From CAKZNE01 sp002695025 (GTDB lineage Bacteria; Bacteroidota; Bacteroidia; Flavobacteriales; Schleiferiaceae), in the NCBI GenBank assembly GCA_913043285.1, contig CAJWML010000004.1:162455-226454 (forward strand): 64,000 nucleotides of DNA, read 5' to 3'. Below, in pieces: positions 31,197 to 40,147 of the stretch. The first letter of the stretch is position 1, and each line of letters opens with the position of its first letter. Both the position numbers and the translations under genes were made by a program. The notes beneath the pieces are model-generated. The model saw only the letters and a program-made list of their open reading frames with translations, ran no database searches and was not told the origin of the DNA.

Positions 31197-34100
31197 ATGA
31201 TCAGGCACACTTTTATCCTGCTATTTACGGCTTGCTTTTCGGTCTCGGCTCAAAATACCCTGCAACAAATGGAGTATTGGTATGACTCGGGCTTCTCGGG
31301 GCGCACCAGCCAGCCCTTAAGTTCCACTTCAATAAATACAGCTTTCGCCCTGGATGTTTCATCCCTGAATACAGGTTTTCATTGGTTACATATGCGTTTC
31401 CGGGATTCTAACGGGGCTTTCAGCTCGGTGCTCAGTAAACCCTTTTTACGCAAACCCCTTACTGTTTCCTCTGCGTCCAATCAAATTATGGAAGCAGAGT
31501 ATTGGTTTGATAATGCTTTTCAAGAAAGGGTGAATCAACCTGCCAGTGGTTCCCCCTATGTAATGTTATCTCAATGGAATACGGATTCCCTGGTCCCTGG
31601 CTTTCACTGGCTGCATACACGTTTCAGAGATGCCAGGGGCAACTACAGTACTGTGCTTAGCAAACCTTTCCTCAAAAAACCTCCCCGTGATACATCTGTT
31701 TCCAATCTCGTAACAGAAGCCGTGTATTGGTTTGATGATCAGTTTTCCCAAAAAAACACTCAGGTGGCTAATAGTAGCATACTCATGCTTTCCACAGATT
31801 GGACCACCGATTCTCTGAACCCCGGTTTTCATTGGCTGCATTTTTATTTTAAAGACAGCTATGGAAGCCAGAGTAGCACCAAAAGTGTCCCGTTCTACAG
31901 GAGAAGGTATTTGAATCCGGGTGATACCACCAATATAGTGACAGCTGTTCGATACTGGTTGGATAACGGAAGTAACCCGATCCAGACTATTGATCTTAGT
32001 GGTGGTGCGCCTACCACGCTCGTAATGGAACAACTGGATATGAGTACTCTAAGTAACGGACCGCACATTCTTCACTTGCAGTTTAAACAGTCCAATGGGC
32101 TGTGGAGTAGTGCTTATACCGATACTTTCAACCTGGCTCTGTGTCCCGCTACCTATCGCTATAACTATCAAACAGCACTGGGCGCGTATACCTGGCCTGT
32201 AAATGGCCTAACCTATTCTCAAAGCGGTACTTACCGGGATACTTTGGTCAATAGTACGGGTTGCGATAGCATCATTACACTTTCCCTTACCATCCTTCCC
32301 GGGCCGGGCTTACCGCCAGATAACAATTGCCTGCAATGGGCAAATAGTGCCGGAGGCACTGGTTTTGACCGTGCTTATGGCATGGCAACAGATGGTTCCG
32401 GAAATGTGTATACGGCCGGGGTTTTTAGGAATACGGCCTATTTTGGTTCCGGTACCTCATCAGATACCCTTGCTTCCACCGGTAATGTAGATATCTTCAT
32501 CCAAAAACAAGACCCGTCCGGCAACTTGCTATGGGTAAGGCAAATTGGAGGAGCTTCTATAGAATACGCCAGGGATCTGGCGGTGGATGGTAGCGGTAAT
32601 GTTTATGTAACCGGTGAGTTTCAAGGTTCTGTTGATTTTGATCCTGGCCCGCAAATCCATAATCTCACCTCGGCAGGGAGTAATGATTATTACGTGCTTA
32701 AACTCGATGCCAGTGGCAACTTCCTTTGGGCTGTTTCCGGAGGTGGTAGTGATCTGGACGGTGGTACTTCCATCGCTGTAAATCCTGGGGGAGGTGTTTA
32801 TATAACCGGTGGCTTTTGGGGAACATCAGACCTGGATCCCGGCCCGGGAGTCGCTAGTTTCACCTCAGACGGTTTTGCCGATGCTTTTATTTTGAAACTG
32901 GACGCCAGCGGAAATTTTATCTGGGCACGTAAAATGGGAGGTCCTTCCCGTATGAGGTCTGCTTCCCTGGCTTCCGACCCTGCCGGAAATGTATATGCCA
33001 CCGGGTGGTTTGAAGATTCGGTGGATTTTGATCCGGGCGTTGGGGTGCAGTATTTAACGGCTACCGGCTTAGAAGATATTTTTATCCTTAAGCTGGATTC
33101 TGGCGGGAATTTGGGTTGGGCACACCGCATAGGTTCCTCCTCGCACCAACAAGGGGAAGGCATAACCACTGATCCCTATGGAGGGGTGTATGTTACCGGA
33201 AGATTTAGAGCCATAGTGGATTTTGATCCCGGACCGGGTATGGATTATATCAATGTAACTTCCGGTGGAAGGCATGCATTTGTAATAAAAATGGACACTA
33301 CGGGTAGTTTAATTTGGGGTAAAGGCATCCAGGGCACTAGCTCTGTCACGGCTGCAGGTTTTGATGTAGCTGTTGATTCCCATCTGAATGTGTATACCAC
33401 TGGCCTTTTTTCCGGGTCTATTGATTTTGATCCTGGACCTGGTACCTATACTTTAAATTCTGGTATTACCCATGATATTTATGTTCAAAAACTGGATTTC
33501 AACGGTAACTTTATCTGGGCCAACCAGGTTTCCGGGAACTTTCCCAGTGTGGGCTCGAATCACGCACAGTCTATCGCCACAGGTTCGGGTAGTGATGTTG
33601 TTATAAGTGGGTATTTTCAGGATACCGCTGATTTCGATCCTGGTCCTGACCAACACCATATAGGATCTGTAGGTAATGATGATATTTTTATTCAGAAGCT
33701 GGGAGTTTGTGGACAGGTGCAAGTTTTAGATACACTAATAACATGTGATTCCTATACCTGGCCGGTAAACAATGGAATATATGATAGTAGTGGTGTGTAT
33801 ACTGATACTTTACATATTATAGCTGGTATGGATACAATCAGGGTGCTGGATCTCACGATCAACCACAGCACCACCGGAACAGATGTACTTACCGCCTGTG
33901 ATTCGCTCACCTGGATAGATGGCATTACCTATTATACCGATAATGATACGGCAACTTATCGTCTTACTAATGCCGTTGGTTGCGATAGCATTGTAACCCT
34001 GGATTTGACTATTAACTCAGGTGATTCTGTTTACCAGGCGGTAACCGCCTGTAATAGCTATCAATGGCTGGTAACCGGTGCTACCTATTTGGTCAGTGGC

Positions 34101-35240
34101 CTGTTGGATACCGTATTAACCAATACTTCGGGTTGTGATTCTCTGTTGGTATTAGACTTAACCCTGAACTATAGTGACACCACTTTACTGGACACGGCCG
34201 TATGTAGTGCGTATTTTTGGCCTCAAAACGGTTTAACATATTATAATGATGGTACGTATTATGAGCCTTTTACCGATATCAATGGCTGTCCGTCCTATCA
34301 CCAATTGAACCTTACTATACTGCAGGGAGATACGGTTTACCAGGATACAAGCACTTGTAATACGTACTTATGGCCCGTTACGGGTAGCACCTATTTAACC
34401 AGTGGAAGTTATGATACTACCCTGACCAATACCCTTGGCTGCGACTCGGTAATGATCCTCAATTTGATCATTAATCATGGTGATACTGCCAGCACCCTGG
34501 ATACCGTTGCCTGTAATAACTACCTCTGGAGTGTCAACAGTATGGTTTATGACTCCAGCGGAACCTATTTCTCATCTTTTATAGATACCAACGCTTGTAC
34601 GTCTTACCACCGTTTGGATCTAACGGTGTATTACAGTGATACTATCGTTATGGATACTACGTCCTGCAACCTGTTTGTATGGAATACCGTTCCTCTTGAT
34701 AGCAGCGGCACTTACTTTTCTGCTTTTGTGGATAGTAATGGCTGTACCTCTTATGATCAATTAAATCTTACCATTCTTGAAATAGATACATCCCTAAGCG
34801 TAAATGGAATACGTCTCACTTCTAACCAGGATAATGCGGCTTGGCAATGGATAAACTGCCAGGACTCCACCATATTGCCCGGAGATACCAACCAGTTTTT
34901 TGAGCCCTCCACCAATGGAAGCTATGCCGTTGTTATAACCACTGCAGATTGCGTGGATACTAGCCGTTGTGTAGCCATTAATTCTGTGGGAATAAGTGAT
35001 GAGGACATGGCTCACAATATTTCATTGTTTCCCAACCCGGCTCAGGATGTGGTTCATGTAAGAGCTCGTGGAATAGGTCAATACGATCTTATACTGTATA
35101 ATGACGTGGGGCAACTCCTTTTTAAAGGAAAGAATATAACAGACATTGATTTAAATAATTTAGCATCAGGAGTATACTTCGTGCGTATACAAACCGATGG
35201 TATGGTATGGGTAGGCAGGGTAATAAAGAAAGATTTTTAA
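31197..35240 (+). CDS. giant repeat-rich surface protein with T9SS sorting domain
   Basis: This 1347-residue protein has a signal peptide and then three repeat families. About 20-320: four repeats with YWYD/YWFD...GFHWLHxRFRD. About 375-840: SBBP-like propeller repeats (GNVYVTGEF, then VDFDPGP). About 840-1230: seven to eight repeats of the pattern TACDSYxW...GTY...GCDSxxxLDLTI. The C-terminal ~70 residues are a T9SS sorting domain (ISLFPNPAQDVVHV...ASGVYFVRIQ). It is likely an adhesin-type surface protein. The near-identical repeats could recombine. Confidence 0.8.
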   Translation: MIRHTFILLFTACFSVSAQNTLQQMEYWYDSGFSGRTSQPLSSTSINTAFALDVSSLNTGFHWLHMRFRDSNGAFSSVLSKPFLRKPLTVSSASNQIMEAEYWFDNAFQERVNQPASGSPYVMLSQWNTDSLVPGFHWLHTRFRDARGNYSTVLSKPFLKKPPRDTSVSNLVTEAVYWFDDQFSQKNTQVANSSILMLSTDWTTDSLNPGFHWLHFYFKDSYGSQSSTKSVPFYRRRYLNPGDTTNIVTAVRYWLDNGSNPIQTIDLSGGAPTTLVMEQLDMSTLSNGPHILHLQFKQSNGLWSSAYTDTFNLALCPATYRYNYQTALGAYTWPVNGLTYSQSGTYRDTLVNSTGCDSIITLSLTILPGPGLPPDNNCLQWANSAGGTGFDRAYGMATDGSGNVYTAGVFRNTAYFGSGTSSDTLASTGNVDIFIQKQDPSGNLLWVRQIGGASIEYARDLAVDGSGNVYVTGEFQGSVDFDPGPQIHNLTSAGSNDYYVLKLDASGNFLWAVSGGGSDLDGGTSIAVNPGGGVYITGGFWGTSDLDPGPGVASFTSDGFADAFILKLDASGNFIWARKMGGPSRMRSASLASDPAGNVYATGWFEDSVDFDPGVGVQYLTATGLEDIFILKLDSGGNLGWAHRIGSSSHQQGEGITTDPYGGVYVTGRFRAIVDFDPGPGMDYINVTSGGRHAFVIKMDTTGSLIWGKGIQGTSSVTAAGFDVAVDSHLNVYTTGLFSGSIDFDPGPGTYTLNSGITHDIYVQKLDFNGNFIWANQVSGNFPSVGSNHAQSIATGSGSDVVISGYFQDTADFDPGPDQHHIGSVGNDDIFIQKLGVCGQVQVLDTLITCDSYTWPVNNGIYDSSGVYTDTLHIIAGMDTIRVLDLTINHSTTGTDVLTACDSLTWIDGITYYTDNDTATYRLTNAVGCDSIVTLDLTINSGDSVYQAVTACNSYQWLVTGATYLVSGLLDTVLTNTSGCDSLLVLDLTLNYSDTTLLDTAVCSAYFWPQNGLTYYNDGTYYEPFTDINGCPSYHQLNLTILQGDTVYQDTSTCNTYLWPVTGSTYLTSGSYDTTLTNTLGCDSVMILNLIINHGDTASTLDTVACNNYLWSVNSMVYDSSGTYFSSFIDTNACTSYHRLDLTVYYSDTIVMDTTSCNLFVWNTVPLDSSGTYFSAFVDSNGCTSYDQLNLTILEIDTSLSVNGIRLTSNQDNAAWQWINCQDSTILPGDTNQFFEPSTNGSYAVVITTADCVDTSRCVAINSVGISDEDMAHNISLFPNPAQDVVHVRARGIGQYDLILYNDVGQLLFKGKNITDIDLNNLASGVYFVRIQTDGMVWVGRVIKKDF

Positions 35241-35257
35241 CCCTGGGTTCTTCCATC

Positions 35258-35824
35258 ATGTCGGATAATTTGAAATACAACCAACTGCAAATTCCCGGAG
35301 CCATGCTGCTCCCGGGCTTTTCCATCTATCTGTTGGAGTTGAATATTCAGGGTGAAAAACAGTATTACGTAGGTATGACGGGTGATCCCTATTATCCCTC
35401 CGCCCGGGCTGCTTTTCACCGTATATCCGGTCATCTGGAATTACTGGATCGCTCTACTCAAAATCAATTGAAGAAAGTCCTGGATAAACTGGAACTGACT
35501 GATGAAGATATTGCTGATGTGAACATCATCATGCATCATTTCCCTATAGAAGGCTATCAAAAATGGGAATTGACCAAATCCTTTAAGAAAGAAGAGATGG
35601 AGCGTGTTAGGAACAGTGCTGAATACGGGGCTTACAAAAAACGGCAGAGGCAAATAAAAGCTTTAGAAGATGCCCTGATTTACGGTTTAAAGAAAAGCGG
35701 TCAGGTTCATATCCTCAATAAAACCCGGGGTAAAAAAGGTAATGTCCAACCGGAGTTTGAAGGTTTAGTTGCCAGTATAGGTGAAGTGCTAAAACTAGAT
35801 CCCGGATGGATCGTGAATAATTGA
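35258..35824 (+). CDS. GIY-YIG-like nuclease-fold protein
   Basis: The ATG at 35258 is preferred to an upstream in-frame start at 35207 that lies within the preceding gene. The 188-residue product contains IYLLELNIQGEKQYYVGMTG followed by R and H (AAFHRISGH), close to the GIY-YIG layout with YVG in place of YIG. A helical region (EDALIYGLKKSGQ) follows. Homing and repair nucleases of this fold cut DNA; whether this one is active is not shown. Its stop overlaps the start of the next small gene, indicating a two-gene unit. Confidence 0.55.
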   Translation: MSDNLKYNQLQIPGAMLLPGFSIYLLELNIQGEKQYYVGMTGDPYYPSARAAFHRISGHLELLDRSTQNQLKKVLDKLELTDEDIADVNIIMHHFPIEGYQKWELTKSFKKEEMERVRNSAEYGAYKKRQRQIKALEDALIYGLKKSGQVHILNKTRGKKGNVQPEFEGLVASIGEVLKLDPGWIVNN

Positions 35825-35832
35825 AAGACGAA

Positions 35833-36042
35833 ATGAAAGGAAAACCGGAATTCAGCCGGGCAGAGGCAGATCAGATACAGGAACTTATAAAGACTAAGCT
35901 CAAAGCCGGGAGACCAGAACAGAAAAAGATCCGAAATCAGATAAGATCGCTGGGTTTTTATTACTCAAACTTTTACACGAGCAATAGAGAGGGAGGGTAT
36001 AATCAAGAAGATTTTTTAAATGCCGTAAAGATTAGGTCTTAA
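35833..36042 (+). CDS. small partner of the GIY-YIG-like gene
   Basis: The ATG at 35833 gives a 69-residue product; a TTG at 35821 overlapping the previous stop is an alternative. The sequence is strongly helical and basic, then ends in LGFYYSNFY...GGYNQEDFLNAVKI. This ending (FYISDF...FTxxDFxxLV) recurs in small proteins paired with nuclease-like genes. It may be an antitoxin, adaptor or DNA-binding partner of the GIY-YIG-like product. Confidence 0.5.
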   Translation: MKGKPEFSRAEADQIQELIKTKLKAGRPEQKKIRNQIRSLGFYYSNFYTSNREGGYNQEDFLNAVKIRS

Positions 36043-36049
36043 CCAAGCT

Positions 36050-36091
36050 CCTCACTAACCAACTCCCGACTTCCAACTAAAAAACTCCCCA
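36050..36091. repeat. CAACTAAAAAACTC-type intergenic repeat, copy 2
   Basis: The segment around 36061-36091 (AACTCCCGACTTCCAACTAAAA followed by ACTCCCC) matches the copy at 20321 in its core CCAACTAAAAAACTC. It lies between the small partner gene and the converging gene at 36092. Confidence 0.45.
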
Positions 36092-36853
36092 CTACACCAC
36101 CAACCACCCCATTCCCGTAACCTTATCATCCACCAACCCTGCCAAGCCTATCACCAGCACGTCTTCTGGAATGAACTCTCTCGCCTCAAATTGTACTTGC
36201 TGCTCTTCAGCTTGTGTAAAAGCATGGAGATCTGTTTTCTGAAAAAAACTCCGCCCGTGCCAGTCCGGATGCAGTAATTCATACTTCCCTCTATAATGTA
36301 AGCCGCTTAAAATAATGATTCCCAAAACGAGCCTTGTGTAACTTTTCATGTCTTCCGGCAACAGGCCCCGGCTAAAAGAAAGTACAATACTTTTTCCGGT
36401 CTTAACCTTTTGAAGTCTTGGGTTTCTGAAAAAACCGGACGGAAAGCAATACGCCCTGGCAAAGGCAAAACCCTGCAGCCTCGCCAAACAAGCCTGTGTA
36501 AAGATCCGCTGGCCCTTTATACCCTCACCCTCCGCCACGCACTTCCGCAAAGCCCCGGTTAGCCTGCCACTACAACTATGATCCTTAAATAAGGGCAGGT
36601 AAGCCCCTAGGCTTTCTCGTATCTGCTTCCCGTATTGCGAACACATACCGAATTCACTCTGGTGTTTACGTAACTCCGCAAAGTTCTCACCCTGGCGGTA
36701 TTGCTTTAAGGATACCTTCCCCGCCCTGCGCACCACCGGTTTACCGTTCAGCTCATAATATACCAGACCTCCCGTTTTTCCGTTAAGACCAAATAAGGGC
36801 ATTTCGTCCTTCCATTCTTTTAGCTTACGTCCCATATGTATACAACGCAGCAT
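36092..36853 (-). CDS. DUF6266-like hypothetical protein
   Basis: This 253-residue protein starts at an ATG at 36853; Met7 at 36835 is an alternative. The segment FGLNGKTGGLVYYELNGKPVVRR resembles the G-K-G...GKxxVR opening of DUF6266-like Bacteroidota proteins. The rest is rich in Gly, Phe and Leu with a hydrophobic stretch at about 175-190. The family has no known role. A phage-derived or element-linked origin is possible. It lies just outside the tRNA-Asp island. Confidence 0.5.
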   Translation of the reverse strand: MLRCIHMGRKLKEWKDEMPLFGLNGKTGGLVYYELNGKPVVRRAGKVSLKQYRQGENFAELRKHQSEFGMCSQYGKQIRESLGAYLPLFKDHSCSGRLTGALRKCVAEGEGIKGQRIFTQACLARLQGFAFARAYCFPSGFFRNPRLQKVKTGKSIVLSFSRGLLPEDMKSYTRLVLGIIILSGLHYRGKYELLHPDWHGRSFFQKTDLHAFTQAEEQQVQFEAREFIPEDVLVIGLAGLVDDKVTGMGWLVV

Positions 36854-37224
36854 TTTAACAAACTATTGGCAGTCACTGCCTGTACCCTTGGGTGGATACT
36901 GTCTGTAAGCGTAGATAAAGCCCCCGAAAAACTCTCAGCCTTTCAGGTTTTCGCGGGGCAGAGCAGTCGGCAACCGTGAAGGTTTAGTATTCCACTTACA
37001 ACTCCAAAACTCCTTACTCCCAACTAAGAAACTCCCAACTATTGGCACCCACCCCTCACGCGCTGGGTTGATACGGGGTAAAAGCATGGACAAAGGGTGG
37101 CGTGCTCAGGGTTGATAAGGGGATACCCCGTGTATAAAGCATGGATAACCCCTGTATAAGACGAGTATGCTCTGTGTTTCCGTTATAATGAGGAGAAGAG
37201 TAGCCTTGGCTCAGAAGTACCCCA
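36854..37224. other. intergenic region left of the island, with degenerate repeats
   Basis: No gene is supported. It contains a third copy of the CAACTAAGAAACTCCCAACT repeat (about 37001-37040). It also has degenerate direct repeats sharing AAAGCATGGA at 37081-37090 and 37136-37145. A minus-strand frame (37056-37358) crosses the tRNA terminator and att site and is rejected. Confidence 0.45.
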
Positions 37225-37253
37225 TAAAAAAAGCCCCTCATTTCTGAGAGGCT
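37225..37253 (-). terminator. stranded original terminator of tRNA-Asp
   Basis: On the minus strand this reads AGCCTCTCA, loop GAAA, TGAGGGGCT, then seven T. The stem is perfect apart from one U-G wobble. It lies directly after the 3'-end fragment of tRNA-Asp at 37255-37275, which fits the terminator the tRNA had before island insertion. Confidence 0.75.
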
Positions 37254-37254
37254 T

Positions 37255-37275
37255 CTTAGCGGTCCGGACGGGACT
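37255..37275. repeat. island attachment repeat, left copy (tRNA-Asp 3' fragment)
   Basis: The 21 bases CTTAGCGGTCCGGACGGGACT are identical to 63921-63941. They comprise the acceptor 3' strand, part of the T-arm and flanking bases of tRNA-Asp. The sequences diverge on both sides. This is the classic direct repeat left by tyrosine-integrase insertion into a tRNA gene. Confidence 0.85.
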
Positions 37276-37445
37276 TTTTCAACCCACCCTAATATCTTGA
37301 AAGCAAATAAATTACCTGAATGTCTATTTTCATTGCTCCTGAATTGCCTCCGTTGCAATCAGGCTACACCCTCCAAATGTACTGATTTTCCATATTTTGC
37401 AGGGTATTACACCCGATTTTTTTAACCTTCAATTTTTTGCAACTT

Positions 37446-38678
37446 ATGGAAAGCATTTCAAGCAAGATTAATTCCTTTTTAGAAGAACATTCTCTTGATC
37501 TCGATAAAATCGATTATGTCCGACTGTTTATCGAGAATGCAGGAGAATTGATTTCGCTGGGTCGTGATTGCTTTCAAGATTTAGAGGGGGTGTTTCAATA
37601 TGATAATGATTTTGAGGCTAAACTTTGGGCTTGTCATCAGAATGCTTTTTTCGGGAATGAGATAACAAACTATTATTATTTAAGGTACTACTGGGAAAAA
37701 AGGAACGGTTTGATAGTCCCTGGCTATCTGGACCAATCTGATATCACGGATTCGGTGTATGTCCAAATAGCTGTGATCAATCTCAAAATGCATTGGTTTG
37801 AAGGCGAACAATTCTGTTACCAGAAGAATATTTTGGACCGTGTAAATTGGAGTGCCATTCATCATACCCAGTTGGAATACGTTTATGATGAGGTTCATTC
37901 AGGACAAGTATGGGGAACGGTGATGGCTGAACTAAAAAAGCTGGATAAAGGATGGCGATACCAGCGGTTTATTGAGGAACTAGAAGAGGCGGAGTCAATT
38001 TTTAAGGCTCCTAGAAGTTTAGATCAATATTTGGCAGACAGAGATAAATGGGAGAGACGATACGGCAAAAGTTTGCCCTATCCCATCAATAAAGTTGATC
38101 TGGATCAAATTGGACCTGACTTATTGGATCAAAGGGTTGAAGAAGAAACCAATTTCATTCAAGACCTCCAAATGCAAAGTTCGGATCAGTTGTTGACTTT
38201 AAGGGAGTACCTTTCAGAGCAGGAACGTAAGTATCTTTCAAACAACGGTAGTGGTTTTAATCGGGAGTTATACCTAAAACGTCTCAACCCTAACTTTACT
38301 CAGGATATTGACAAACCCATTTTGTTGGATAGGTTTGATAAAATCATAAATGAGCTGGTTACAGCCCGAATTCGAGATAAGTATGATTTCTTAACCAAAG
38401 AAAATATTTTTCTAATTGATGCACCCAATACCAATGTAGATGAGTTGGCTCTTATTGCCAATCTCATGGTGGTAGCCGGGTTATTTCAAAATGTAAATAA
38501 GGCCTATTCCTTTCTTAGTAGACAGTTTAGGGTTAAGCACAGAAAGAATGGTTCCTTATATTCCCCTTCTTCTGACAGTATGCGTAAGGCGTTCAATACC
38601 ATTCGTAACTCCACTACCCAAAAGAGATGGAAGGAACTTCGAAATAAGTTTGAGTCTTTTTTAACAACTCAAGAATAA
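37446..38678 (+). CDS. island-end protein of unknown function
   Basis: The ATG at 37446 gives a 410-residue protein. It is helical and charged, with several Trp/Tyr-rich N-terminal segments (YYYLRYYWEKRNG). The C-terminal part (ELALIANLMVVAGLFQNVNK...KAFNTIRNSTTQKRW) reads like the C-terminal region of proteins from Bacteroidota integrative elements (RteC-like in flavour, unproven). It is the first gene inside the left end of the island. No enzymatic motif is visible. A role in control or transfer of the element is possible. Confidence 0.6.
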   Translation: MESISSKINSFLEEHSLDLDKIDYVRLFIENAGELISLGRDCFQDLEGVFQYDNDFEAKLWACHQNAFFGNEITNYYYLRYYWEKRNGLIVPGYLDQSDITDSVYVQIAVINLKMHWFEGEQFCYQKNILDRVNWSAIHHTQLEYVYDEVHSGQVWGTVMAELKKLDKGWRYQRFIEELEEAESIFKAPRSLDQYLADRDKWERRYGKSLPYPINKVDLDQIGPDLLDQRVEEETNFIQDLQMQSSDQLLTLREYLSEQERKYLSNNGSGFNRELYLKRLNPNFTQDIDKPILLDRFDKIINELVTARIRDKYDFLTKENIFLIDAPNTNVDELALIANLMVVAGLFQNVNKAYSFLSRQFRVKHRKNGSLYSPSSDSMRKAFNTIRNSTTQKRWKELRNKFESFLTTQE

Positions 38679-38779
38679 GATATTCAGGTAATTACATTAT
38701 AGCCCTAAGAATGCCAACCTAGATTTACATTGGGTTCATTATTCACATTTGCTGTATCAAACAATTTAATACGGCAACT

Positions 38780-39055
38780 ATGAATATTAAAGCCTTAACC
38801 GAAGACGAATTTAACCGCATCCTGCATCAGATTGCAGAGATCAAAGAAGTAGTTTCCCAAAAGATCAAAAATGAGCAGATCGTATATGACAACTCCGATG
38901 TGATACGACTGCTCAAAGTTTCCTCCCGTACCCTTTCTTATTGGCGCGAAACGGGGGTGATCCGCTACTCCAAGATTGGAGCCAAGATCTATTACCGCAA
39001 ACAAGATATTGAGGATATGTTGGAGCGGGGTATGAGTTCAGAATTCGGATCATAA
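38780..39055 (+). CDS. helix-turn-helix DNA-binding protein (excisionase-like)
   Basis: This 91-residue protein has a helical N-terminus followed by a MerR/excisionase-type winged helix (DVIRLLKVSSRTLSYWRETGVIRYSKIG, then KIYYRKQDIEDML). Proteins with this domain are common next to integrases in Bacteroidota elements and often act as excisionase or regulator. It is 12 bases upstream of another helix-turn-helix gene. Its place at the island end opposite the integrase fits control of excision, but that is inferred. Confidence 0.75.
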   Translation: MNIKALTEDEFNRILHQIAEIKEVVSQKIKNEQIVYDNSDVIRLLKVSSRTLSYWRETGVIRYSKIGAKIYYRKQDIEDMLERGMSSEFGS

Positions 39056-39067
39056 ATAGTCTTCAAA

Positions 39068-39427
39068 ATGAAGAAACTAGAAAGATACCTGAAGCTTTAC
39101 GAGGTAGTGCGTAGGTTGGACATCAGTACAGATCAGCAAGTAATCCTTTCTCATATAGTCAGCTTCACAGAGAATCAAAAGGTATGCTACGTAAGCAATA
39201 CCTGGCTTGCCAACGAAATGAAGCTCAGTGAAAGGCAAGTGCGAAGGCTGTTAAAGAACCTGGAGGATTTGGAATTAATTGAACGCCTTAGCCAAGGAGG
39301 AAAACGAATCCTTAAGCCCGGCCCTACCTGTCCGCTCGCATGGACAAATAAAACCGGTTCAATAGGTCAAAACAGTCCATCCACCCCGGACGAATACGAC
39401 CTTATACTAAAACAGATGAATAGATAA
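39068..39427 (+). CDS. winged-helix regulator-like protein
   Basis: This 119-residue protein carries a helix-turn-helix typical of replication-initiator or transcription-regulator families (CYVSNTWLANEMKLSERQVRRL, then KNLEDLELIERLSQGGKRILKPG). The wing is visible as the KRILKPG strand. It sits between the excisionase-like gene (12 bases) and the 209-residue gene (20 bases) in a three-gene run. It probably controls island genes; it lacks catalytic motifs. Confidence 0.65.
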   Translation: MKKLERYLKLYEVVRRLDISTDQQVILSHIVSFTENQKVCYVSNTWLANEMKLSERQVRRLLKNLEDLELIERLSQGGKRILKPGPTCPLAWTNKTGSIGQNSPSTPDEYDLILKQMNR

Positions 39428-39447
39428 GTAAAACAAACCTTCTTATT

Positions 39448-40077
39448 ATGAAAGAAAAGTTCCAAAGAGAAGATATTATTTTTTGTAGTAGTCTGATACA
39501 AGAGGGTTTCTTACAAGTAGGCTATCAGAACGAAAAAGACCGGATCAACGCCTTAGCCAAGGGACTTTTGAAAAACTGGAAAGAAAAATGGCCCGGGTGG
39601 GACAAAAATGACCTGCAAAAACACTTCACAGGATACGTTGAGAGTGGTTTGGGTAAAATTGTATTACCGGAGCTTGTTTCTGCATTTAATGAGAAATACA
39701 AATTCGCTAAACCTAAATTAAAGCCCACCGCTACAATAGATAGGACTCAGATTGAAAAGGACTATATCAAAGACATCATTCGCAGGGTAGAGGAAGAAGA
39801 TTATTTCTCAGAAAATACCCATTGGCGGGAGTTTAGCCTGTTTCACATTCCTATGGAGCTTTGCCGGGAGTTTATACCTGAAGAATGTTTTAAGGAGTTT
39901 GAGAGGTTGAAGGGGGAATTGAAAGAAAGGGATAGTAGCTTTTGTGTGGTTAGTGTTTTTAAGAAAAGGGGTTTTGAAAGCCGAGACAATATGAGGGAGA
40001 AACAGGAACTTATAAAGTTGGTCAATCAAATATTAAGCCTGATCAAAGCAAAAGGGGTTAGCACTTTAAATAAGTAA
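39448..40077 (+). CDS. island protein of unknown function
   Basis: This 209-residue protein is charged and mostly helical (KEKFQREDIIFCSSLIQEGF..., NWKEKWPGWDKNDLQKHF), with no membrane segment or known catalytic motif. It follows two helix-turn-helix genes in the same direction, so it may take part in maintenance or excision of the element. The leader contains AACCTTCTT seven to fifteen bases before the ATG, as seen at two other genes. Confidence 0.55.
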   Translation: MKEKFQREDIIFCSSLIQEGFLQVGYQNEKDRINALAKGLLKNWKEKWPGWDKNDLQKHFTGYVESGLGKIVLPELVSAFNEKYKFAKPKLKPTATIDRTQIEKDYIKDIIRRVEEEDYFSENTHWREFSLFHIPMELCREFIPEECFKEFERLKGELKERDSSFCVVSVFKKRGFESRDNMREKQELIKLVNQILSLIKAKGVSTLNK

Positions 40078-40147
40078 ATCTGTCGTCAGGATTAAGCGAT
40101 CAGGATGATGAGCCTTTTTCAATAACTGCTTAAACTTTATCTATTAA

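Noticed and set aside
37056..37358. Minus-strand frame across the tRNA terminator and att repeat
   Set aside because: It reads through the tRNA-derived repeat and hairpin, and has no protein-like features.
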